Shown in pieces: positions 1-5,650 of a stretch of 12,563 nt of DNA. The stretch is taken from the NCBI GenBank assembly GCA_964195405.1, contig CAXMPK010000085.1, positions 1 to 12,563 on the forward strand. Direction: 5' to 3'. Within the stretch, counting starts at the first letter, position 1. Each line of letters opens with the position of its first letter. The notes under the pieces were generated by a model, which saw nothing but the letters and a program-made list of their open reading frames with translations, was not told where the DNA came from and ran no database searches. The position numbers were made by a program, and so were the translations under genes. The stretch comes from CAXMPK01 sp964195405. GTDB lineage: Bacteria > Actinomycetota > Acidimicrobiia > Spongiisociales > ZC4RG35.

Positions 1-189
1 ATCGAAGTCATCGACAGACGCGGGGAGCGATACGCCTTCCCCGTTGTGTCACTCTCACTGGGTGTAGCGTCTACCGACGTGCGCGAGATTGAGACCCAAT
101 GGGAGGCGTCGGCGATAGCGGTGGAGATGAAGGAGTTCGCAAAGAAGCAGCCAGGTTCCACTTACCGCATCGATCGCCGCACGGCATAG
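1..189 (+). CDS. C-terminal fragment of a GGDEF-like domain protein (5' end outside window)
   Basis: An open frame enters from the left edge and ends at TAG 187-189, giving about 62 residues. Seen: a hydrophobic strand followed by SLSLGVAS, then a helix with EMKEFAKKQPGS and a final YRIDRR. This matches the end of GGDEF (diguanylate cyclase-type) domains, where a 'vSiGva' strand is followed by an 'A...mk.yAK..Gs' helix. The GG[DE]EF active-site loop and any N-terminal receiver or sensor domain lie outside the window, so I cannot tell whether the protein is an active cyclase or a degenerate one. Its stop codon directly abuts the GTG start of ribD, so the two genes are probably co-transcribed. 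The domain assignment is moderately sure; the function is open. Confidence 0.6.
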   Translation: MEVIDRRGERYAFPVVSLSLGVASTDVREIETQWEASAIAVEMKEFAKKQPGSTYRIDRRTA

Positions 190-1245
190 GTGGTCGTCGA
201 CCGTCACCTGAAGCGCGCCTTTGATCTGGCGCACGACTCGATTCGAACCCATCCCAACCCACGTGTGGGAGCTGTCGTGGTGTCGGCCGATGGAGAAGTC
301 GTGGGTGAGGGGTGGCATGAAGGACCAGGCACGAAACACGCCGAGGTTATGGCGCTGGCCAACGCTGGTGACGCCGCCAATGGTGCAACCGTCTACGTTT
401 CATTGGAGCCGTGCAACCATCACGGACGGACGAAGCCGTGCACCGATGCGCTGATTGAGGCGGGCGTCTCGAGGGTGGTTGTTGGCACTGAGGACCCAGA
501 CTCCCGTGTTTCGGGTCAGGGAATAGAGCACCTTCGCCAGTGCGGACGGGGGATGGAGGTGGAAGTCATAGACCACCCTTCGGCTCGCAAAGTAGACCCT
601 GCATACTTTCACCACCGTGAATCCGGCATGCCTCTGGTGACCGTCAAGTGGGCGATGACGTTGGACGGATCGGTGGCGGCCGTGGATGGCACCTCGCAAT
701 GGATCACAACCGATCTGGCTCGGACACAAGTTCATGACCTTCGCTCGCAGGTTGATGCAGTGGTGGTTGGCGCAGGCACCTTGCGGGCCGACGATCCGCG
801 CTTAGATGTCCGAACCATGGGCTACAGAGACACCCAGCCACGTCCCGTCGTCGTAGCTGGGACCGGACGGCTTCCCGACACCGCACAACTCTGGGAACGC
901 GAGCCGATTGTGGTCTCCGCAACTGAGATGGAAGTGCCGGCTGGTGAACTCCTCGTAGTCGGCGGTTCCGACGGGCTGCCAGACCCGGTGAACACCTGTT
1001 CTTCGTTGGCGGATTTGGGGCTCTTGCACCTTCTGCTCGAGGGAGGGCCCACCCTTGCGGGAGCCTGGTGGAGGGCTGGAGTCGTGGACAACGGCATTGT
1101 CCACATCGGGGCAAAAGTTGGTGGAGGCACCGGTCGGTCCCCGATGGACGGCGTTTTCTCGACAATCGCCGACGCGGATGACGTGGAATTCGACACAGTG
1201 CGTAACGTTTCCGATGACATTGTGATCGCTTTCAAGAAGAGATAG
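190..1245 (+). CDS. ribD: Bifunctional riboflavin biosynthesis protein RibD (deaminase and reductase)
   Basis: RibD deaminates the pyrimidine intermediate made by GTP cyclohydrolase II and then reduces its ribosyl side chain, steps two and three of riboflavin synthesis in the cytosol. The N-terminal deaminase domain (about residues 1-145) shows the zinc site: HAE at 50-52, then PC at 74-75 and PC at 83-84 within EPCNHHGRTKPC. The PNPRVGAVVV substrate strand is at 22-31. The C-terminal reductase domain (about 147-351) shows VKWAMTLDGSVA, SQWIT, VGAGTLRADDP and the LLEGGPTLAGAW nucleotide-binding segment. The length of 351 residues is usual for the fused enzyme. The GTG start at 190 sits directly after the upstream TAG, and no strong Shine-Dalgarno is visible, so translation may be coupled to the preceding gene. 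It is first of four rib genes. No FMN riboswitch fold is visible in the 189 bases upstream. Confidence 0.95.
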   Translation: MVVDRHLKRAFDLAHDSIRTHPNPRVGAVVVSADGEVVGEGWHEGPGTKHAEVMALANAGDAANGATVYVSLEPCNHHGRTKPCTDALIEAGVSRVVVGTEDPDSRVSGQGIEHLRQCGRGMEVEVIDHPSARKVDPAYFHHRESGMPLVTVKWAMTLDGSVAAVDGTSQWITTDLARTQVHDLRSQVDAVVVGAGTLRADDPRLDVRTMGYRDTQPRPVVVAGTGRLPDTAQLWEREPIVVSATEMEVPAGELLVVGGSDGLPDPVNTCSSLADLGLLHLLLEGGPTLAGAWWRAGVVDNGIVHIGAKVGGGTGRSPMDGVFSTIADADDVEFDTVRNVSDDIVIAFKKR

Positions 1246-1247
1246 AG

Positions 1248-1838
1248 ATGTTCACCGGCATTGTCGACCAGGTGGGGACAGTTGTTTCTGCCGAAAACCA
1301 CGAAACGCATCGAACACTCAGACTTTCGGGGTCTGACATTGGCGAAGTGCCAGTTGGGGCGTCGATAGCCGTCAATGGAGTCTGCCTCACCGCAGTAGTG
1401 GTGACAGAAAGGGAGCTCACGGTCGAAGTGATCCCGGAGACCCTCGAGCGCACCAACATCGGTTCTCTGTCGGGCGGCGCTCGGGTGAACCTGGAACGAC
1501 CGATGGCGGCGAACGGTAGATTCGACGGTCACATCGTCCAAGGCCATGTCGACGGTGTAGGAACCGTCACGGAGCTCTCGGTTGACGACGCCGGCACGGT
1601 GCTGACGATCGCCCCTCCGGGCAATTTGATGGCGTTTGTCGTCGAGAAGGGCTCGATAACGGTGGACGGCGTCAGTCTGACCGTGTCGGGATTAAACGAT
1701 GCCTCGTTCAGTGTTGCACTCATTCCACATACCCTCGATGTGACAACGCTCGGCTTGCGCAAGACGGGAGATGTCGTAAACCTTGAGGTAGACGTGCTGG
1801 CAAAATACGTGGAAAGACTATTGGAAGCCCGAAAGTGA
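1248..1838 (+). CDS. ribE: Riboflavin synthase, alpha chain
   Basis: This enzyme dismutates two molecules of 6,7-dimethyl-8-ribityllumazine into riboflavin and a pyrimidine that is recycled; it normally works as a trimer. The 196-residue protein has the typical N-terminus MFTGIV and two tandem lumazine-binding barrels. The first (about 1-96) carries GASIAVNGVCLTAV at 37-50; the second (about 97-190) begins near GHVDGVGTV at 99-107 and carries KGSITVDGVSLTV at 134-146. The internal repeat of GxSIAVNGVCLT and GSITVDGVSLT is diagnostic of the family. The ATG lies two bases after the ribD stop, with a purine-rich stretch (AAGAAGAGA) just upstream. The 3' end overlaps the GTG start of ribBA by four bases (GTGA), so translation of the two is likely coupled. 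In some Gram-positive nomenclature this gene is ribE, in enteric bacteria ribC; the product is the same. Confidence 0.95.
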   Translation: MFTGIVDQVGTVVSAENHETHRTLRLSGSDIGEVPVGASIAVNGVCLTAVVVTERELTVEVIPETLERTNIGSLSGGARVNLERPMAANGRFDGHIVQGHVDGVGTVTELSVDDAGTVLTIAPPGNLMAFVVEKGSITVDGVSLTVSGLNDASFSVALIPHTLDVTTLGLRKTGDVVNLEVDVLAKYVERLLEARK

Positions 1839-3040
1839 CATTCGCACCAATCGAAGACATCGTCGAAGCCATCGGACGCGGTGACCTGGTCATCATGGTG
1901 GACGACGAGGACCGGGAGAATGAAGGCGATCTGATTCTCGCTGCCGACTCTGCCACGCCCGAGAAACTCGGGTTCATGCTGCGCTACACCAGTGGAATCA
2001 TTTGTCTTCCGATCGTCGGTGAAAGACTCGACGAGCTTGAGCTCCCGATGATGGTGGCGAATAACACAGACGTTCGACGGACAGCCTTCACAGTCTCGAT
2101 CGACGCAACAGTTGGCACCACAACGGGAATCTCATCTGCAGACCGTTGTCGCACCATTGAGGCCATGGTGAACCCTGAGTCCAAACCCGAAGACTTTTCA
2201 CGACCAGGGCATATGTATCCGCTTCGCTATGAGCCAGGCGGTGTCCTCAAGCGTGCCGGCCACACCGAGGCCGCAGTCGACCTGGCGGAGCTGGCGGGTC
2301 ACTATCCGGCAGGAGTGTTGGCGGAGATAATGAATGACGACGGTTCGGTGGCCCGATTGCCGCAGCTTGTCGAGTTTGCAGAGAAACATGACCTCCTGCT
2401 GGGAACCATTGCCGATCTCATCGGGTACCGGCGTGAACGCGAGCAACTCGTCGAGCGGGTCGTCGAGGCGAGAGTCCCCACCGCCCACGGCACCTTCAGA
2501 GCCGTCGGCTACCGATCATTAGTTGACGACCGACAACACATGGCGCTCGTCATGGGTGAATTCGGTGACGGTGAAGGAATTCTCACCCGTGTCCATTCCG
2601 AGTGTCTCACCGGGGATGTCTTCGGGAGTCTTCGTTGTGACTGCGGCCAGCAGTTGGATGCTGCGTTGGCGCGGATTGGCGAAGAGGGCCGCGGGGTGGT
2701 CCTCTATATACGCGGCCACGAGGGCCGCGGAATCGGCCTTCTCCACAAACTGGCGGCATACCGTCTCCAAGACGAAGGACTCGACACAGTCGATGCCAAT
2801 GTGAACCTGGGTCTACCGGTTGATTCCCGGGACTATGGCGTCGGAGCTCAGATTCTCTACGACCTCGGTGTGCGGTCGATGCGGCTCATGACCAATAACC
2901 CCACCAAGCGAGCGGGGATCGAAGGTTATGGGCTGTCCATCCTCGAACAGGTTCCGCTCTCGGTAGAGGCAAACGATGAGAACCGAGGCTATTTGGCGAC
3001 GAAGGCAGTGCGACTCGGCCATGAACTCGACTCAGCGTGA
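1835..3040 (+). CDS. ribBA: Bifunctional 3,4-dihydroxy-2-butanone-4-phosphate synthase / GTP cyclohydrolase II
   Basis: RibBA supplies both precursors of riboflavin: the four-carbon unit from ribulose 5-phosphate (N-terminal half) and the pyrimidine from GTP (C-terminal half). In the 401-residue protein the synthase domain (about 1-205) shows the acidic metal- and substrate-binding loop DDEDRENEGDL at 23-33 and GHTEAAVDL at 142-150. The cyclohydrolase domain (about 206-401) shows the zinc cysteines in RVHSECLTGD and SLRCDCGQQLD (Cys257, Cys268, Cys270), GHEGRGIGL at 294-302, TNNPTKR at 353-359 and GYLATK at 385-390. Both halves look complete and active. The GTG start at 1835 overlaps the ribE stop, and the TGA at 3038 overlaps the GTG of ribH. 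One small deviation is GHMYPL at 125-130, where I expect GHIFPL or similar. Confidence 0.96.
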   Translation: MTFAPIEDIVEAIGRGDLVIMVDDEDRENEGDLILAADSATPEKLGFMLRYTSGIICLPIVGERLDELELPMMVANNTDVRRTAFTVSIDATVGTTTGISSADRCRTIEAMVNPESKPEDFSRPGHMYPLRYEPGGVLKRAGHTEAAVDLAELAGHYPAGVLAEIMNDDGSVARLPQLVEFAEKHDLLLGTIADLIGYRREREQLVERVVEARVPTAHGTFRAVGYRSLVDDRQHMALVMGEFGDGEGILTRVHSECLTGDVFGSLRCDCGQQLDAALARIGEEGRGVVLYIRGHEGRGIGLLHKLAAYRLQDEGLDTVDANVNLGLPVDSRDYGVGAQILYDLGVRSMRLMTNNPTKRAGIEGYGLSILEQVPLSVEANDENRGYLATKAVRLGHELDSA

Positions 3041-3492
3041 TCGAGGGAAAGCTCGACGGCGCCAATCTTCACATCGGGATTGTGGTGGCCTCGTGGAATC
3101 AGACGATCACAGATCGGCTGCTTGAAGGCGCAACGACACGTTGTGCCCAAATTGGTGTTTCCAAGGTGACTGTCCTGAGGGTGCCCGGTGCCCTCGAACT
3201 GCCTCTGGGAGCACAGGCTCTGGCCAAGAAGGGATGCGATGGGATCATCGCCATCGGTACCGTCGTCAAAGGTGACACCGATCACTATGACATCGTCGTC
3301 AGGGAGTCAAGCGCCGGCGTCAGTCGAGTGGCCTTGGACACGGGAGTGCCAGTAGGCAACTCGATTCTCGCCGTGCACGATCTTGGACACGCCATGGAGA
3401 GGTCCGGGGCTGGCGAGGCCAACAAAGGCTTCGAGACGGTAGATGCCGTGGTGTTGACAGCCACTGCACTGAGCGACTTGGCCAGGGCTTGA
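3037..3492 (+). CDS. ribH: 6,7-dimethyl-8-ribityllumazine synthase
   Basis: Lumazine synthase condenses the RibD-derived pyrimidine with the RibB-derived four-carbon phosphate, the penultimate step of riboflavin synthesis; the family forms pentamers or 60-subunit capsids. The 151-residue protein shows the aromatic-Asn substrate strand ASWN at 18-21, VPGALELPLGA at 49-59, and GTVVKGDTDHYD at 74-85 with the catalytic His83 (His88 in Bacillus subtilis). ERSG at 121-124 supplies the phosphate-binding Arg122 (Arg127 there), followed by NKGFE at 129-133. The segment PVGNSILAVHD at 105-115 differs from the common PVxFGVLT pattern. The GTG start overlaps the ribBA stop by four bases. This is the last gene of the rib operon; the next gene begins 274 bases downstream, after a leader containing a terminator. 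Confidence 0.93.
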   Translation: MIEGKLDGANLHIGIVVASWNQTITDRLLEGATTRCAQIGVSKVTVLRVPGALELPLGAQALAKKGCDGIIAIGTVVKGDTDHYDIVVRESSAGVSRVALDTGVPVGNSILAVHDLGHAMERSGAGEANKGFETVDAVVLTATALSDLARA

Positions 3493-3522
3493 ACTACCCG
3501 ATAGTGAGTGGTTCGCATCGGC

Positions 3523-3531
3523 TGGTAACCT
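3523..3531 (+). promoter_or_regulatory. Candidate extended -10 promoter element upstream of the infC leader
   Basis: TGGTAACCT matches an extended -10 pattern (TG, one base, then TANNNT). I see no good -35 box at the usual distance. It is offered because expression of infC seems to need a promoter upstream of the terminator at 3672-3700, and this is the best -10-like match in 3493-3600. A start site near 3538 would give a leader of roughly 230 bases. Confidence 0.25.
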
Positions 3532-3561
3532 TGGAGCCACAACAGATAGTAAGAGCGGAGG

Positions 3562-3678
3562 CTGCTGCTTCCCCACCCGGCCGTAGACCCGGGCCAAACC
3601 GGCCCAAAGGATCACAACGAGCCGCGGTTCATGACAAAACCGGTTTGAATGACATGTCGGTGTTTGCGGTTGCGGCAG
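3562..3678 (+). promoter_or_regulatory. Candidate antiterminator region of an infC leader attenuator
   Basis: CTGCTGCTT at 3562-3570 is an exact copy of CTGCTGCTT at 3687-3695, which holds the 3' arm of the terminator plus the first two bases of its T-run. The upstream copy can therefore pair with the terminator's 5' arm (3672-3678, GCGGCAG) over seven base pairs including one G-U, which would prevent terminator formation. Between the two lie a small hairpin (3591-3605) and the palindrome AAACCGGTTT (3637-3646). Known: infC-rpmI-rplT operons of Firmicutes are controlled by an L20-sensing leader that works by attenuation, and those of Escherichia coli by L20 at the translational level. That this leader works similarly is inference from layout and base complementarity only. 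Confidence 0.4.
3591..3605 (+). other. Small hairpin in the infC leader
   Basis: GGGCC at 3591-3595 and GGCCC at 3601-3605 form a five-pair G/C stem closing the loop AAACC. There is no T-run after it, so it is not a terminator. It lies between the candidate antiterminator and the terminator and may be part of a folded leader RNA. Confidence 0.4.
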
Positions 3679-3700
3679 GTTTTCGCCTGCTGCTTTTTTT
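3672..3700 (+). terminator. Intrinsic terminator or attenuator between ribH and infC
   Basis: GCGGCAGG (3672-3679) and CCTGCTGC (3686-3693) form an eight-pair stem with one G-U, closing the six-base loop TTTTCG, followed at once by seven T (3694-3700). This is a textbook factor-independent terminator. It lies 179 bases after the ribH stop and 66 bases before the infC start. It could simply end the rib transcript, or it could be the terminator of an attenuator controlling infC. The second reading is favoured because I find no convincing promoter between it and infC and because its 3' arm is duplicated upstream at 3562. Confidence 0.8.
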
Positions 3701-3753
3701 GTTGGGTAGCGCGGCCGGCGACGGCGCGAAAGACAGATATTCGTACCATCAAC

Positions 3754-3769
3754 AGGAGGTACCGGCATC
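3754..3769 (+). promoter_or_regulatory. Strong ribosome binding site with AUC start codon of infC
   Basis: AGGAGGT at 3754-3760 is a near-perfect Shine-Dalgarno. Six bases later, at 3767, stands ATC in frame with the IF3 reading frame; no ATG, GTG or TTG occurs at a suitable distance. The next usable start, TTG at 3776, is 15 bases from the Shine-Dalgarno and would remove the conserved ISE residues at the IF3 N-terminus. I therefore take ATC as the start. Confidence 0.8.
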
Positions 3770-4321
3770 AGCGAATTGCGTGTGAATGGAGCCATCAGGG
3801 CCAAGGAGGTCCGAGTGGTGGCTCCCGATGGGGAGCAGATCGGAGTGAAGAAGATCAACGAGGCGATCTGGCTCGCGGAGCAGCTTGAGCTCGATCTCGT
3901 GGAGGTTGCCCCCAACGCGAAGCCCCCTGTTTGCAGGCTGATGGACTATGGCCGTTACAAGTACGAGCAGTCGGTCAAGCAACGTGAATCACGCAAGAAA
4001 CAGACCCGCACAAACATCAAAGAGCTGCGCATGAGAGTTCGGATCGGCGAGCACGACTTCGACATCACCAAACGCAAGACCCGGGATTTCTTGGCGGACT
4101 ACGACAAGGTCAAAGTCACCATTCGATTCAGGGGACGCGAGCGTGAACGTCCCGAGTTCGGCAGGGATCTAATGAACCGCCTTGCAGACGCGGTGGCCGA
4201 ATTCGGGACAATCGAGCAGGACCCGAAGGTGGAAGGCGGATCGATGACCATGGTCCTGGCACCCCTCCGCCGGATAAAAACCCCCAAGCCCACTCGCAAC
4301 GACGAGCAGTCAGAGGAATAG
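3767..4321 (+). CDS. infC: Translation initiation factor IF-3
   Basis: IF3 binds the 30S subunit, prevents premature 50S joining and checks the start codon and initiator tRNA. With an AUC start the protein has 184 residues and begins M(I)SELRVNGAIRAKEVRVV, the usual IF3 opening. The N-terminal domain (about 1-75) carries DLVEVAPNAKPPVCRLMDYG, followed by a basic linker (KYEQSVKQRESRKKQTRT). The C-terminal domain (about 85-175) shows KELRMRVRIGEHDF and VKVTIRFRGRE and ends in MTMVLAPLR. The C-terminal tail is short and charged. Known: Escherichia coli infC starts with AUU, which lets IF3 discriminate against its own mRNA, and Myxococcus xanthus infC uses AUC; the same autoregulation is inferred here. 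A TTG at 3776 would shorten the protein by three residues and fits the Shine-Dalgarno less well. The stop overlaps the rpmI Shine-Dalgarno. Confidence 0.95.
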   Translation: MSELRVNGAIRAKEVRVVAPDGEQIGVKKINEAIWLAEQLELDLVEVAPNAKPPVCRLMDYGRYKYEQSVKQRESRKKQTRTNIKELRMRVRIGEHDFDITKRKTRDFLADYDKVKVTIRFRGRERERPEFGRDLMNRLADAVAEFGTIEQDPKVEGGSMTMVLAPLRRIKTPKPTRNDEQSEE

Positions 4322-4330
4322 GAGGCACCT

Positions 4331-4525
4331 GTGCCAAAGATGAAGACACACAGCGGTGCAAAGAAGCGAATCAAGGTGACCGGTACCGGCAAGTACATGC
4401 GCCGTCAGGCTGGCCGCGGGCACCTGAAACTCGCTAAAGGCAAGAGCACCTACCGACGCCGAAAAGGCGAAGTAGAAATGGCTCCAGGCGACCGCAAGGT
4501 CATCAAGAAGCAGCTCGGTCGCTGA
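4331..4525 (+). CDS. rpmI: 50S ribosomal protein L35
   Basis: A small, very basic protein of the large ribosomal subunit. The 64 residues begin MPKMKTHSGAKKRIKVTGTGK and contain the family-typical RHxL-like segment (GRGHLKLAKGKS) and the end KVIKKQLGR; length and sequence fit L35 throughout. It starts with GTG, and the Shine-Dalgarno AGGAGG (4320-4325) uses bases of the infC stop codon, with a five-base spacer. It lies nine bases after infC and 15 before rplT in the conserved infC-rpmI-rplT order. Confidence 0.96.
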   Translation: MPKMKTHSGAKKRIKVTGTGKYMRRQAGRGHLKLAKGKSTYRRRKGEVEMAPGDRKVIKKQLGR

Positions 4526-4540
4526 TCCAGGAGGTTTGAG

Positions 4541-4891
4541 ATGGCTCGTGTAAAACGCGCAGTTCAGGCAAAAAAGTCACATAAGAAAGTTCTGGACAGG
4601 GCCAAGGGATACAAAGGCGCCCGTAGCCGTCGTTATCGCACCGCCAACGAGCAGGTTATGCATGCGATGTCGGATGCCTACCGCGACCGACGTGCTCGCA
4701 AGGGCGAGTTTCGTCGACTGTGGATATCCCGGATTAACGCAGCGGCTCGGCAGAACGGGACCACCTACAGCCAGTTCATTGCTGGGCTGAAGACTGCGGA
4801 GATCGAAGTCGACCGCAAGATGCTTGCTGAGATGGCGGTCAATGATCCCGCCTCGTTTGCCCAACTTGTTGAGGTTTCGAAGCAGGGCTGA
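4541..4891 (+). CDS. rplT: 50S ribosomal protein L20
   Basis: L20 binds 23S rRNA early in large-subunit assembly and, in bacteria where it has been studied, represses its own operon. The 116-residue protein has the standard features: MARVKR start, a long basic N-terminal helix (KKSHKKVLDRAKGYKGARS), YRDRRARKGEFRRLWISRIN at about 46-65, then AARQNGTTYSQFIAGLK and the acidic end VNDPASFAQLVE. The ATG is preceded by AGGAGG at 4529-4534 with a six-base spacer. No residue looks unusual. As the last ribosomal gene of the operon it is the natural candidate sensor for the leader at 3562-3700, although no L20-binding fold can be recognised by eye. Confidence 0.97.
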   Translation: MARVKRAVQAKKSHKKVLDRAKGYKGARSRRYRTANEQVMHAMSDAYRDRRARKGEFRRLWISRINAAARQNGTTYSQFIAGLKTAEIEVDRKMLAEMAVNDPASFAQLVEVSKQG

Positions 4892-4947
4892 CCATCGATT
4901 CAAGCGAAGCAGCGAACACGGTCCGCAATCACCGCAACAAACTCGTC

Positions 4948-5637
4948 GTGGATGCGGCCCGCCTTCATCGCCCAAGGGCTCGCAGGGAGCGAGGCGAAAC
5001 CCTGCTCGAGGGTCCCAAGCTGCTCAGCGATGCCTTGGCGGCTGGCGTGGTCGTCAGAACGGTGTTTGCATCGCCTGGTGACGAATCACATCCCGACTCT
5101 TTTCCCGTCGACGATCGCGCCCTTAAGCGTCTTGCCGACACGGAGAGCCCCAGGGGGCCGGTTGCAGTCATCGAGATTCCCGAGCAAGGCGAAATCGGGA
5201 AGAGGGACTTGCTGATCGCATACGGCGTTTCCGACCCTGGCAACGTCGGAACATTGATACGGACCGCCGCTGCTTATGGCTGGGCCTTCGGATACACGGA
5301 GGGCTCTGCCGACCCTTGGTCACCCAAAGTGCTGCGTGCCGGGGCCGGAGGCCAGTTCCAAACCACAATTCACCGATTCGACGACTTACCGGAGTTGCCA
5401 TTGGTGGCGACCGTGGTCGAAGGTGGGCTGCCACCCTCCGACCTCACCGACCATCAAATTGCCGTACTCATTGGAGCGGAGGCGGCTGGGTTGCCGGCCG
5501 AGGTCATTGATGCCGCCCGGTACAAAGTCACTATCCAAACTCCAGGGCCAATGGAGAGCCTCAACGCAGCGGTCGCAGCCGGGATCGTGATCCATGAGCT
5601 TTCCAAACGAGAAAGAAATGAGGTTGGCCAGGTCTAA
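4948..5637 (+). CDS. SpoU/TrmH-family RNA 2'-O-methyltransferase (start uncertain, probably further upstream)
   Basis: A probable cytosolic methylase that transfers a methyl group from S-adenosylmethionine to a ribose 2'-OH in RNA. From the GTG at 4948 the protein has 229 residues. An N-terminal substrate-binding part ends near residue 75. The catalytic alpha/beta-knot domain shows motif 1 DPGNVGTLIRTAAAYGW (96-112), motif 2 LIGAEAAGLP (174-183) and motif 3 PMESLNAAVAAG (201-212); all key residues seem present. It follows rplT, the place of the tsnR-type gene in many Actinomycetota, so rRNA is the likely target, but the modified base cannot be read from sequence. The GTG has no Shine-Dalgarno. 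The frame is open back to 4888 and the extra codons resemble the family N-terminus (NHRNKLVVDAARLHR), so the true start may be ATC 4894 or CTG 4888. The 3' end comes within 13 bases of my preferred pheS start. Confidence 0.88.
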   Translation: MDAARLHRPRARRERGETLLEGPKLLSDALAAGVVVRTVFASPGDESHPDSFPVDDRALKRLADTESPRGPVAVIEIPEQGEIGKRDLLIAYGVSDPGNVGTLIRTAAAYGWAFGYTEGSADPWSPKVLRAGAGGQFQTTIHRFDDLPELPLVATVVEGGLPPSDLTDHQIAVLIGAEAAGLPAEVIDAARYKVTIQTPGPMESLNAAVAAGIVIHELSKRERNEVGQV

Positions 5638-5650
5638 CCTGCCGCCCATC

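Noticed and set aside
822..1547. 241-codon minus-strand frame opposite ribD and ribE
   Set aside because: It is fully antisense to conserved rib genes and shows no domain; long antisense frames are common at this base composition.
3489..3785. 98-codon plus-strand frame between ribH and infC
   Set aside because: It starts at a TTG with no Shine-Dalgarno, passes through the terminator and the infC Shine-Dalgarno, and its translation looks like non-coding sequence.
3307..3915. 202-codon open frame on the minus strand across ribH, the infC leader and infC
   Set aside because: It is antisense to two well-supported genes, has no recognisable domain and runs through the terminator; it is a GC-driven shadow.
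5594..5650. Upstream ATGs (5594, 5618) as the pheS start
   Set aside because: They add residues that overlap the methyltransferase gene and do not resemble PheS N-termini; ATG 5651 fits family length better. This is not certain, because no Shine-Dalgarno supports 5651.
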